Shown: positions 57,102 through 64,000 of the stretch, in pieces | How the letters are laid out: each line of letters starts with the position of its first letter | Position numbering within the stretch: the first letter of the stretch is position 1 | DNA from: a virus | DNA length: 64,000 nt | Virus record (IMG/VR): IMGVR_UViG_3300048436_000037 | Span: 1-64,000 of that record | Direction: 5' to 3' (one strand) | Notes under the pieces: generated by a model | The model's database searches: none | What the model was told of the DNA's origin: nothing | Seen by the model: only the letters and a program-made list of their open reading frames with translations | Translations under genes and position numbers: made by a program

Positions 57102-57268
57102 GTGCAGATTATGTTATATCTTTTGTGTAATTGTTCTATATCTATTGATCTTACTTTGCCTTTAGTTTCCCAACTCCATTTAACAAACTTATCAATTTTT
57201 CTTTCAGCATACTTTTGTCTAGCTATTATTTTCTTTTGGAAAGGATTAGCTGTATTGTTCTGTCGCAT
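57098..57268 (-). CDS. small basic protein (56 aa)
   Basis: Starts MRQNNTANPFQKKIIARQ, then RKIDKFVKWSWETKGKVRS. Its start lies inside the end of the endonuclease gene (43-nt overlap in another frame), and its TGA overlaps the next ATG. Basic and helical. Likely real from the exact couplings, function unknown. Confidence 0.65.
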   Translation of the reverse strand: MRQNNTANPFQKKIIARQKYAERKIDKFVKWSWETKGKVRSIDIEQLHKRYNIICT

Positions 57269-57681
57269 TCTTTTTGATTTTGAGGTTTGTACAGTGTAAC
57301 TGTAGGAAACTGATTCATCACTAATCTTTTAAATAACTTCCAACGCATTGGAAACGATTCATTAGCTCTACCTTTGGTTTCAATTATAAAATCATCACCT
57401 ATGAAATCTGGTGTATATTTTATAGGTAAGATACGTTTGCATCCTCTATTTTTATACTCACCTTTTCCATTAGATTGTCTTTCATATACTTCGTTTTCAA
57501 AATGAAAACCACTTAATAGTACAAAAGTCTCTCCTTCGTACTTGGCTTTTATTTTTGCTTTTTTTAACGCCATATACATATAACGTTCTAAGCCCGAAGC
57601 AAAGTTGATCCCATCATAAGTAACTTTTTTACTTACGACAGGACCTCTTTTCTTTTTAAAAGGTCTTTTCCTTTTTATCAT
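57226..57681 (-). CDS. PD-(D/E)XK phage endonuclease (T7 endonuclease I/DUF1064-like)
   Basis: Features in order: a basic start (MIKRKRPFKKKRG), INFASGLERYMYMALKKAKI near 26-45 with the first Glu, IKYTPDFIGDDFIIETKGRA near 87-106 (PD...ExK), and RWKLFKRLV. This is the pattern of phage Holliday-junction-resolving or nicking enzymes. It would resolve branched DNA during replication and packaging. The exact subfamily is not settled. ATGA-type overlap with the upstream gene. Confidence 0.8.
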   Translation of the reverse strand: MIKRKRPFKKKRGPVVSKKVTYDGINFASGLERYMYMALKKAKIKAKYEGETFVLLSGFHFENEVYERQSNGKGEYKNRGCKRILPIKYTPDFIGDDFIIETKGRANESFPMRWKLFKRLVMNQFPTVTLYKPQNQKECDRTIQLILSKRK

Positions 57682-58034
57682 TTCTTACCTGTAACTAATT
57701 CATAGTTAACATCAAGGTCACTTAAACTGTCGTAATGTAAGCCATCATTTCCGTTTTGACCTATAATGTTCATTCTTTTTTCATCTTCATAAGCATAATG
57801 CTTCAACATAAGATCTTCCACTTCATCTGACAAACAGCGTTTAGCTGATTCTATATATAATAAAGCATCCATCAATTCTTCTTGAACATCAACTAAAAAT
57901 CTGTTTAGATCTTTTTTCTGACCCTCTATCTCTTGCATCATTGTAGCTCCGTACTTTTTTTGACCTACCAAACTACGTTCGTCCATCTTTTTAAGTACCT
58001 TTAATACTATCTCGTCCTTTGTTTTTATTTCCAT
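57678..58034 (-). CDS. MazG-like NTP pyrophosphohydrolase-type protein (118 aa)
   Basis: The start MEIKTKDEIVLKVLKKMDER is chosen, 1 nt after the stop of the GIY-YIG/MazG gene. It has GQKKYGATMMQEIEGQKKD, then VDVQEELMDALLYIESAK with a EE-x2-D arrangement like MazG-type all-alpha enzymes, but the second metal pair is not clear. A small nucleotide-cleaning enzyme is a fair guess. Next to the MazG fusion and endonuclease genes. Confidence 0.6.
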   Translation of the reverse strand: MEIKTKDEIVLKVLKKMDERSLVGQKKYGATMMQEIEGQKKDLNRFLVDVQEELMDALLYIESAKRCLSDEVEDLMLKHYAYEDEKRMNIIGQNGNDGLHYDSLSDLDVNYELVTGKK

Positions 58035-58035
58035 A

Positions 58036-58812
58036 TTATAAGCTTTCTTTTTTAACAAACGTTCCATTAACCATTTTACCTTGCCTAGACTTTATAACAT
58101 CATAAGCACTACATATACAGTCTTCTATGTTGTGACCTCTTAGTTTAGCTAAGTTTGTTAATACAACAACCATATCGCCAATAGCATCAATTACTTCAGG
58201 TTCATCATTTTTCAATATAGCTTGAGCTAATTCACCAGCTTCTTCCATAAGTTTAATGTATTGAGTTCTAGAATCACCTGATTTGTATATTCCTTTGTTA
58301 GTGGCCCAAGCTCTAATTAAATCATACACATTTTCTTCGTTACTTTTGTAAAAGGATTTTTCATTTGATGTTTGTTCTATAAACTCATTAGCATATGCCT
58401 TGTTGTATATGTAACACCTGTTTACATTAAACATTGATGTTTTAGCGTTTTTAACAATCCAGTCAATTGTTTGATCATTTAATTTAAATCGGCCATTATT
58501 AGTAAGCCATTTTAAACCTATATTGTCCATTAATTGCCCTTTAAGTTTATTTAAAGGTACTGGAAAAGTTGTTGTTTGTTCTGTTACATTTATATTCATT
58601 TGATTAAATAGTGTTTTATATAGTTTTATATCTACTTTATAGCCATAAGACTTTTGAAGTTCTATTTCCTTGTCAGATATATAATCTATATCATCGCTAG
58701 TAAGTAGAACTTCGTATTCGTCTGGTTTATAACCCTGTTGAAGAGTTACCCGACTATTAAGATCACGTGTTACACCGATCTTTTTACCTGGTATGTGGTA
58801 TAAATAATACAT
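58036..58812 (-). CDS. GIY-YIG-like domain fused to MazG pyrophosphohydrolase (258 aa)
   Basis: The start MYYLYHIPGKKIGVTRDLNS, 4 nt past the stop of the thymidylate-synthase-like gene, is preferred. Residues 1-75 look like a GIY-YIG fold: YLY...KIG, the Arg in LNSR and Glu in SDKEIELQKS. Residues about 165-255 are MazG-like: QYIKLMEEAGELAQAILKND, then EVIDAIGDMVVVLTNLAK (EExxE...ExxD metal sites). MazG enzymes hydrolyse NTPs to NMPs. The GIY-YIG part may be a non-catalytic DNA-binding domain. The two-domain order was not one I recall as common. Confidence 0.7.
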   Translation of the reverse strand: MYYLYHIPGKKIGVTRDLNSRVTLQQGYKPDEYEVLLTSDDIDYISDKEIELQKSYGYKVDIKLYKTLFNQMNINVTEQTTTFPVPLNKLKGQLMDNIGLKWLTNNGRFKLNDQTIDWIVKNAKTSMFNVNRCYIYNKAYANEFIEQTSNEKSFYKSNEENVYDLIRAWATNKGIYKSGDSRTQYIKLMEEAGELAQAILKNDEPEVIDAIGDMVVVLTNLAKLRGHNIEDCICSAYDVIKSRQGKMVNGTFVKKESL

Positions 58813-58816
58813 ATTT

Positions 58817-59458
58817 TTATAGTTTATTTTTATACAAGTGCATGTTGTGTGCGTGGTGGTAATACCAACCTGTCTCAATAGACAGCCCGTCTGCAACCAT
58901 CTCTTGCAATGATGCAAATTGATACTGATCATTACAGAAACCGTACCAGATGTCATTAGAACGCATATAGACAGACATACAAAGCTTTTCGTCTATGATC
59001 GAAAACTGTATAGCATAAGTACACGGTGTGTCTTTGCCATATCTATTATGTTCTTTCGCATCGTATATACTTATAGCAGCATGTCTAGTATCTGGATTAT
59101 CTCTTAGTTTATTGACCACATAACCTAACTGGTTATTTCTTTGCCATTGATAACCATAATTAGAATTAACTTGACCATACTCGTCTGCCATACGTTCCCA
59201 TATCGGCGGTACTTTACCATACAGTTCAGCTAGTTTGTCAACACTAGGATCACCAGATAGATACCAAGACCACTCAGCTGCAGCGTATTTTTTACTCCAC
59301 TTACGCTCAGCGTTTGTTATCGCTTTGTCTGAAGGATTATCTATGTAAAAACCACAGTTGAATATAGCTTTTGTATCACCAAAGTCTATACCTTCTTGTA
59401 GTATTTTGTCTAGCACAGCTTCATAAGCTTCATTAGCATTTTTAAATCTTATCTTCAT
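58817..59458 (-). CDS. thymidylate synthase family, dCMP-type (hydroxymethylase-like)
   Basis: The start MKIRFKNANEAYEAVLDKI is chosen, since it overlaps the upstream gene by only 17 nt; an ATG 10 codons earlier also exists. Family residues: TPCTYAIQF with the catalytic Cys, MRSNDIWYGFCND (Arg, Ser and Asp of the nucleotide site), HAHNMHLY (His, Tyr). Aligned without gaps to RSCDVFLGLPFN of E. coli ThyA, the uracil-specifying Asn177 is Asp here, as in T4 dCMP hydroxymethylase. At 213 aa it is shorter than ThyA (264). So it may make a modified dCMP rather than dTMP. Substrate is inferred. Confidence 0.75.
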   Translation of the reverse strand: MKIRFKNANEAYEAVLDKILQEGIDFGDTKAIFNCGFYIDNPSDKAITNAERKWSKKYAAAEWSWYLSGDPSVDKLAELYGKVPPIWERMADEYGQVNSNYGYQWQRNNQLGYVVNKLRDNPDTRHAAISIYDAKEHNRYGKDTPCTYAIQFSIIDEKLCMSVYMRSNDIWYGFCNDQYQFASLQEMVADGLSIETGWYYHHAHNMHLYKNKL

Positions 59459-59696
59459 ATTTATTTTTATAGTATTTATAGTACTCATACATCTTAATCC
59501 ATATCTCTAGTTTTTTGTAGTCTTTTGGATCTGTGTTTGACTTACCATTATTTAATATCTCTATAGTCCATCTAGCCTCTTTTATAGCTATTGGTGAAAT
59601 GTATATTTTGTTTCTTATACACCATCTCATAGCCTCAGCCTCTTCTTTACTAGGAGTATAGTCACCCATATCCCATTGAGACTTTCTTTTAGCCAT
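59442..59696 (-). CDS. hypothetical protein (84 aa)
   Basis: Unknown. Starts MAKRKSQWDMGDYTPSKEEA and has a helical, aromatic C-terminus (WIKMYEYYKYYKNKYED). It starts 1 nt after the primase-helicase stop. No motif recognised. Confidence 0.75.
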   Translation of the reverse strand: MAKRKSQWDMGDYTPSKEEAEAMRWCIRNKIYISPIAIKEARWTIEILNNGKSNTDPKDYKKLEIWIKMYEYYKYYKNKYEDKI

Positions 59697-61418
59697 TTAT
59701 TCCCAAGGCATTTTATCCGCAGAGACGTCTAAAGGTTCATGAGGTAGAAAACAACCTGATCTTGGCTCCCATTTAAAATGTGCTTCAGCTCCGTTTTCAC
59801 CGAGGTTTTGAAACTTTATTTTAAGTACTTTAGCTTTAACAGTTTTGTTTTCATAATCTCTATGAACTAGTAAACCGTGATAAGAAGCATCGTACCATTC
59901 ACCACCACCTTTAATATTATACATTGTAGGTTCTTCAATCTTACCATCTTTGTCTTTATACATTTTAGTAGGGTGAGCTACTATAAATACAAGTACATCA
60001 AACTTCTTAGCAAATGTTTCTATCTTAGTTAGATATTCCATTGTATAGCGATTAACATCTTCTGTCTTACAGTCTACATCTCTAACTTTATTAAATGGAT
60101 CTATAACTAGGCATTTAATACCCTTACGTTTAACTAGCTCAGCTGCTTTTTTAAGTACTGACTCTAAAGTATAACGTTCCATATCAATGTGAAAGTAGTT
60201 ACTATTACAATGATCTGCTATTTGATTCCATTTATCTCCTCCAATATCTTCTTTCGTTGGCATACCTTGCCAAGTCTTACGCATTAATTTATGAGCGTGT
60301 AGATATGTCGGTACATTCTCTGGAGACGCGAAAGCTGTTTTCCAACCGTAGTTTGCGTTATAGCCAACAACCATTTGATCCACGAAATCTGACTTCCCAG
60401 AAGAAGGTATTCCAGTGACAGTAATAAACTGACCAGTATACGTTGAAAATATATCATCAAAGTTCTGTAAACCAATTTGAAAGCCAGGTTTAAAACCATT
60501 CCTAACAAAGTCAGTGACTTCATCTTCGATATCTCTGAACGTAGTAACGTTTTCAAGAGGTACGGGCCTCGCGCCAGTGATTCTTTCTGTAAGTTTTTCT
60601 TTACCATATTTTTGTAAGTATTCATTTGCATCTTTGCAGTCTTCGAAAGTTGATATAAAACAAACCTCAGATCCTAGCCTTCTAATTAATTCTGTTTGTA
60701 AAGCTTGTCCAGCTTCGTCAGAATCTACAGCTAATATAATCTTTTCTTTGTCTTCAAAGTAATCAATACAACTATCTAAATAATCTAAGTTATTAGTGTT
60801 AAGTGTAGCTCCGTTAGGAACAGATATAGCATTAGTAATGCCAGCTTCATGTAAAGCTAGTACATCCATTTCACCCTCAACTATGACACAATACTCATAA
60901 CCTACAATACTATCTATATTATAAAAGACTTTCTCAGCCCCTTTATACAATTTAAAGTTCTTTCTTCCATCTCGGTATTTAACATTTGTTAATTCACCGC
61001 CCATAAAATAATTGAACTTTATAACATTCTCGGTCTTACCGGTCTGTGGCATCCACTCAGGACCCTCACTGATTTGTAAATCAATAAGAGTCTGAGCTGA
61101 TATACCTCTTGTTCCAAACCATTCTACAACCTTGTCACTTACAAACTCAGGTTTATCTGGATCTGTTTTGACTTCAGGTTTAACATATACTTTTTCAGCT
61201 TTACCTTTACGCTGATAAGTATGTAATTGAAATGATTTGTTACAGTTGTGACAAGTACCGAGACCCCGTTCCCAATCATAAGAAGCACATTTTGCTTTTT
61301 GATTCTTGGGTTTCCTATTGTGAGAGCATAAAGGGCATATACCCTGTTTTTTACCCTCTTCTAGGCCATGCTGATTGAAATTGTCAATCGCAAATCCATT
61401 GATCTCTGTTGTCTGCAT
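59697..61418 (-). CDS. bifunctional DNA primase-helicase (T7 gp4-like, 573 aa)
   Basis: Unwinds DNA and makes primers at the replication fork. Domains: zinc finger with CPLC (28-31), Cys44 and CHNC (56-59); Toprim primase with VEGEMD (about 180-185) and DSDEAG (232-237); RecA-like helicase with Walker A GIPSSGKS (336-343), Walker B LVID (437-440), and IVAHPTK. Length and layout fit the T7 type. No DNA polymerase is in the window; it probably lies beyond the right edge. Confidence 0.95.
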   Translation of the reverse strand: MQTTEINGFAIDNFNQHGLEEGKKQGICPLCSHNRKPKNQKAKCASYDWERGLGTCHNCNKSFQLHTYQRKGKAEKVYVKPEVKTDPDKPEFVSDKVVEWFGTRGISAQTLIDLQISEGPEWMPQTGKTENVIKFNYFMGGELTNVKYRDGRKNFKLYKGAEKVFYNIDSIVGYEYCVIVEGEMDVLALHEAGITNAISVPNGATLNTNNLDYLDSCIDYFEDKEKIILAVDSDEAGQALQTELIRRLGSEVCFISTFEDCKDANEYLQKYGKEKLTERITGARPVPLENVTTFRDIEDEVTDFVRNGFKPGFQIGLQNFDDIFSTYTGQFITVTGIPSSGKSDFVDQMVVGYNANYGWKTAFASPENVPTYLHAHKLMRKTWQGMPTKEDIGGDKWNQIADHCNSNYFHIDMERYTLESVLKKAAELVKRKGIKCLVIDPFNKVRDVDCKTEDVNRYTMEYLTKIETFAKKFDVLVFIVAHPTKMYKDKDGKIEEPTMYNIKGGGEWYDASYHGLLVHRDYENKTVKAKVLKIKFQNLGENGAEAHFKWEPRSGCFLPHEPLDVSADKMPWE

Positions 61419-61435
61419 TTAATTTAATTTAATTG

Positions 61436-61522
61436 TTAATCCCCATCCCTACAATCAGGGCATATATCACAAAAATCGTACTCTTCTTCGGACATGTCTC
61501 TCTCGCAAAATTCGCAATTCAT
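61436..61522 (-). CDS. zinc-ribbon micro-protein (28 aa)
   Basis: MNCEFCERDMSEEEYDFCD, then ICPDCRDGD: five cysteines in C-x2-C, C-x2-C-x2-C form, with acidic residues between. The ATG shares TAATG with the SSB stop, and the gene fills the gap before the primase-helicase. A one-zinc ribbon that might bind the SSB or primase is a guess. Confidence 0.7.
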   Translation of the reverse strand: MNCEFCERDMSEEEYDFCDICPDCRDGD

Positions 61523-61839
61523 TAAAACGGTAAATCATCGTCTTGAGGAGCAAATGAAGGTTGTGGTGCAGCTTGTTGAAGTTGACCATCTCTTGGAGCA
61601 GCGGCAACATTGTCACCATTTGTCCATACAACTTTTACATTACCTAAATAAACTTTTGGAGCTTTAGCCTCACGTTCTTCTTTAGATTGTTCTACTACTA
61701 CAGGGCCTTGATTACCATAATTATCAACCTCATCGTTTATTGTGATTGTAATTGGTAAATAAGATCCTTTTTTTCCCTTGTAGATTTTATCCTTTGGGAT
61801 CTCATTTAAATTAATGTTTGCTTTAATAATACTAGCCAT
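61522..61839 (-). CDS. ssb: single-stranded DNA-binding protein
   Basis: Binds ssDNA at forks and recombination sites. A short beta-rich OB-like core (KGKKGSYLPITITINDEVD) is followed by a flexible Gln/Ala/Pro linker and the C-terminal tip PQDDDLPF, which matches the acidic DDDI/LPF tip by which SSBs recruit partners. At 105 aa the core is small and divergent. It lies with exonuclease and ERF genes. Family by tip, size and location. Confidence 0.8.
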   Translation of the reverse strand: MASIIKANINLNEIPKDKIYKGKKGSYLPITITINDEVDNYGNQGPVVVEQSKEEREAKAPKVYLGNVKVVWTNGDNVAAAPRDGQLQQAAPQPSFAPQDDDLPF

Positions 61840-61856
61840 TTTAATAGTTTTTAAGA

Positions 61857-62597
61857 CTATAAAGTCTTGTTAATAAAAAATTGTTGTGGATCGAAATCCG
61901 GTGTTTCGTAGAACAGTTTGTATTGTTCTACAGCTCTTTGTACTTTATCTAGACCACTTTCATAAAAAGCATCAGAACAATCAAATATACCTATCTGATG
62001 TGTGTTCTTGTCTATAGCTATAAACACTAGGTCATAGCCAAATAGTCTTCGATAAATGTACGCTTGACTGTCGTAGTTGTAGCGGAAAGCTGAGCTTCTA
62101 AATTTTGATATATCACTTGTTGTTTTTAGATCAATAACTAATCTCTCATCGTGATTTACTATATCTGCTTTACCTTTCCACCACATCCCTTCAATCTCTT
62201 TAATTCCAGGTTGCTCGTATTCAACATTGATACCATTGATAAGATCCATACATACTTTATTCTGCTTCATCGTATCGACTAGTAACTCTGTTTTATCTAC
62301 TTCGTGTTGTAATAAACACATTTCACCGCCTGAAATCTCCTTATAAGCCTTTGTATTCCTTGTCGTAGATTCTATTATTTTAAAATTCTTTAGTTTATCT
62401 GGCTCTAATATAGCCGTGTGAAAATAACCACCAACTAAAAAATTAATATTAGTACCTTGACTTTTGTTAAGGGCTAAAGGGTTTTTTAACAATGTAGATA
62501 TATCAGAATTGCTTCTAAACTGCTGGCCAAACTCTCCATAGTAATGCTCGTCAATTTTAAGCTTTTCTAATATATCTTTTTTTGTTAAATCATTCAT
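61857..62597 (-). CDS. RecE-like PD-(D/E)XK exonuclease (DUF3799-like)
   Basis: Chews one strand of dsDNA for recombination. Features: a RSNSDISTLLKNPLALNKSQ start-like segment (typical of exonuclease VIII), WWKGKADIVN with the Asp, LVIDLKTTSDISKFRSSAF (D...LKT) and YDSQAYIYRRLFG with the Gln. At 246 aa it is like a catalytic RecE core. It lies beside the ERF annealing gene and SSB, a normal recombination set. Confidence 0.85.
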   Translation of the reverse strand: MNDLTKKDILEKLKIDEHYYGEFGQQFRSNSDISTLLKNPLALNKSQGTNINFLVGGYFHTAILEPDKLKNFKIIESTTRNTKAYKEISGGEMCLLQHEVDKTELLVDTMKQNKVCMDLINGINVEYEQPGIKEIEGMWWKGKADIVNHDERLVIDLKTTSDISKFRSSAFRYNYDSQAYIYRRLFGYDLVFIAIDKNTHQIGIFDCSDAFYESGLDKVQRAVEQYKLFYETPDFDPQQFFINKTL

Positions 62598-62598
62598 A

Positions 62599-63159
62599 TT
62601 ATAAGGTTGTTAATTTAGTTTCTATCTCTTTGGAGATATTGTATTTAGCTTTTATAGCTGATAACTTACCTCCTTTTTTAATAAACTCCACTGCTTTTGA
62701 ATAAGCTGGATCTTTTTCTGAGGTTAATGTGTTTTTAACTACTTGAGCTACCGGTGCTTTACCGTGTGTGTTAGTAGCATCGCTGTCTGCTGTATCATCA
62801 ATTAGAAATAAATTTCCAAGAGCATACTTTTTTGCATACGAAGATGCACTACCAAATTGCTGAGGTACATTCATACCTTTTTGGTTTAAGTCTATACCAA
62901 CAACAGATGTTGCGTGTATAGCATTATCGCCATCACTAATGATAGCTGTTGATTTCAACAAAGGTAACATATCAGTATGGATATATTCCTCATTAATTCT
63001 TACACTAACTCCTAACTCTAATAGAAAGGGTTTTATTGCTTCTAGAATGTCTTCGGCTGATCTGAAGTTGTATTTGCCGAATGAATTAAATCTACTTTTT
63101 TTCGATTTAAATCTTGTCTGGACAGACGCCAGTTTGTCGTTTAAGGTATTTAATTTCAT
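62599..63159 (-). CDS. ERF-family single-strand annealing protein (186 aa)
   Basis: Pairs complementary DNA strands in phage recombination. The ERF pattern is seen: FGKYNFRSAEDILEAIKPFL near 27-46, then PQQFGSASSYAKKYALGNLF near 100-119 and IDDTADSDATN. It ends with a basic domain. It is 1 nt from the exonuclease gene. Good family confidence. Confidence 0.85.
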   Translation of the reverse strand: MKLNTLNDKLASVQTRFKSKKSRFNSFGKYNFRSAEDILEAIKPFLLELGVSVRINEEYIHTDMLPLLKSTAIISDGDNAIHATSVVGIDLNQKGMNVPQQFGSASSYAKKYALGNLFLIDDTADSDATNTHGKAPVAQVVKNTLTSEKDPAYSKAVEFIKKGGKLSAIKAKYNISKEIETKLTTL

Positions 63160-63223
63160 ATTAATCTATTAAGTATATAATTACATATTAATTTTAGTTT
63201 TTACATTATTTTTTGCACTTAAC

Positions 63224-64000
63224 TTACAGAAAGTCAATCACTTGCGAGCTATCTACGTTAGCTATTAATTTATCTATAGCAGCCTTTTTTAGCTCAGATA
63301 TTCTCACATAATTACTAACTCCAGTTATGTTTAGCTTAACAGCTATTTCTTTAGCTGAATGTTTTTCACAGTCCATACCGTAACTCAATCTTATAACTTC
63401 GTATTCTGTATTGCTTAAGTACTGTTTCATTATACCCATCAAATAAGCATTCATAAGATCTATATTATAAGGAGTTGAGTTGTCTTCTATAGACTGAGCA
63501 AAACTCATTGTATTATCGTCATTTTTGTAAGTATTACTTTTACTTACTTGCTCATTATCTAAAGAAGTAAACATACTTGTTATAAAGATTTTACTTAAAT
63601 CTTCATTGTCTGGATTTTTACGTATTTCATTTAGCTTATGCTCTGGTATTCTCATACCTCCTTTGTTTATATCTATACGTCTACGTATTGCACCTTTAAT
63701 TCGTTTACTTAAAAATGACTTTAAAGTTTTTTCAACATCAGGAGATTGATCTATAACTAACCAGTCTATTTTGTTTACAGCTTTAACCAAAGCTTCATTA
63801 CCTATTTGTATTAAATCATTAATACTAAGTATTCCAGATGCTTGATCACTAGTTGAAAACTTTCTAGCTAGATTTTCTACCAAAGGCATAAACTTAATTA
63901 TAAGTTCATCTTTAGTGTACTCATCGTAAAACTTACCTTCAAGGTTAGCTATAGATGTTTTAACATCTGTCTTATATCTTACGTAATTTTGTACGTTATA
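63224..64000 (-). CDS. RNA polymerase sigma factor (5' end outside the window)
   Basis: Directs RNA polymerase to phage promoters. The frame stays open to the right edge, so the true start is outside; an internal Met at 63889 falls within sigma region 2 (LIIKFMPLVENLARKF reads through it), so it is not the start. Region 2 also has DLIQIGNEALVKAVNKID and KRIKGAIRRRIDIN. Region 4, near the end, has LSNTEYEVIRLSYGM, then SAKEIAVKLNIT with a helix-turn-helix and RISELKKAAIDKL. It may read the six bipartite elements of the left arm, but that is not shown. Confidence 0.88.
   Translation of the reverse strand, partial: YNVQNYVRYKTDVKTSIANLEGKFYDEYTKDELIIKFMPLVENLARKFSTSDQASGILSINDLIQIGNEALVKAVNKIDWLVIDQSPDVEKTLKSFLSKRIKGAIRRRIDINKGGMRIPEHKLNEIRKNPDNEDLSKIFITSMFTSLDNEQVSKSNTYKNDDNTMSFAQSIEDNSTPYNIDLMNAYLMGIMKQYLSNTEYEVIRLSYGMDCEKHSAKEIAVKLNITGVSNYVRISELKKAAIDKLIANVDSSQVIDFL

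Noticed and set aside
1-64000. CRISPR array, integrase, lysogeny repressor or rRNA
   Set aside because: No regular spaced direct repeats, recombinase motifs, phage repressor-type HTH gene or rRNA-like stretch were found.

Overview
The window looks like about 64 kb of the genome of a tailed, probably short-tailed (podovirus-type) phage of a marine flavobacterium (Bacteroidota). It is AT-rich (roughly one third G+C by eye). Genes are densely packed, with many 1-nt (TAATG) and 4-nt (ATGA) overlaps. Leaders before start codons are A/T-rich with almost no Shine-Dalgarno motifs, as is usual for Bacteroidota. No integrase, lysogeny repressor, rRNA or CRISPR array was seen. Both ends are open: a sigma-factor gene runs off the right edge and a further leftward gene starts at the left edge.

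Left arm (1-9.7 kb, all leftward): an ATP-dependent DNA ligase, a GP88-family protein, a KTSC-domain protein and about 25 small genes, most of unknown function and many under 60 codons. Six copies of a bipartite, promoter-like element (TTACAAACAAA, then TGGATAAT starting exactly 24 nt later) drive this arm leftward. Inside it lie an intact tRNA-Met(CAT), three further tRNA-like 3' halves with odd 5' parts, an approximately 340-nt apparently structured non-coding stretch at 5185-5530, and a segment of small genes (3.5-5.2 kb) with related spacers. A switch region at 9.2-10.0 kb holds two related stem-loops and separates the leftward genes from the rightward block.

Rightward block (10.0-53.4 kb): fibre and adhesin genes with GIGTTSP repeats; a phage GroEL/GroES pair; an M15 endolysin; a three-TM holin and other small virion or lysis genes; a 1553-aa modular adhesin; then the packaging and head-tail set. 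The latter is a second GroES-like protein, putative small terminase, large terminase, portal, putative scaffold, major capsid protein, ring/connector proteins, two parts of a tail-tip (muzzle-like) protein, a GNAT-like protein, an internal virion protein ending in an S74-type chaperone domain, and a 2805-aa polyvalent virion protein with an internal HAD-phosphatase-like domain. The order portal-scaffold-capsid-ring-muzzle, and the portal and muzzle sequences, resemble crAss-like and Cellulophaga podoviruses; this is recalled resemblance, not a database result.

Right arm (53.5-64 kb, leftward): a class I ribonucleotide reductase (NrdA, NrdB), a PD-(D/E)XK endonuclease, MazG-type pyrophosphohydrolases (one fused to a GIY-YIG-like domain), a thymidylate-synthase-family enzyme with the Asn-to-Asp change typical of dCMP-specific hydroxymethylases, a T7-type primase-helicase, SSB, a RecE-like exonuclease, an ERF-family annealing protein and an RNA polymerase sigma factor. 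These genes would supply nucleotides, replicate and recombine the genome and redirect transcription. The rightward genes would build the particle with phage-specific chaperonins and then lyse the cell.
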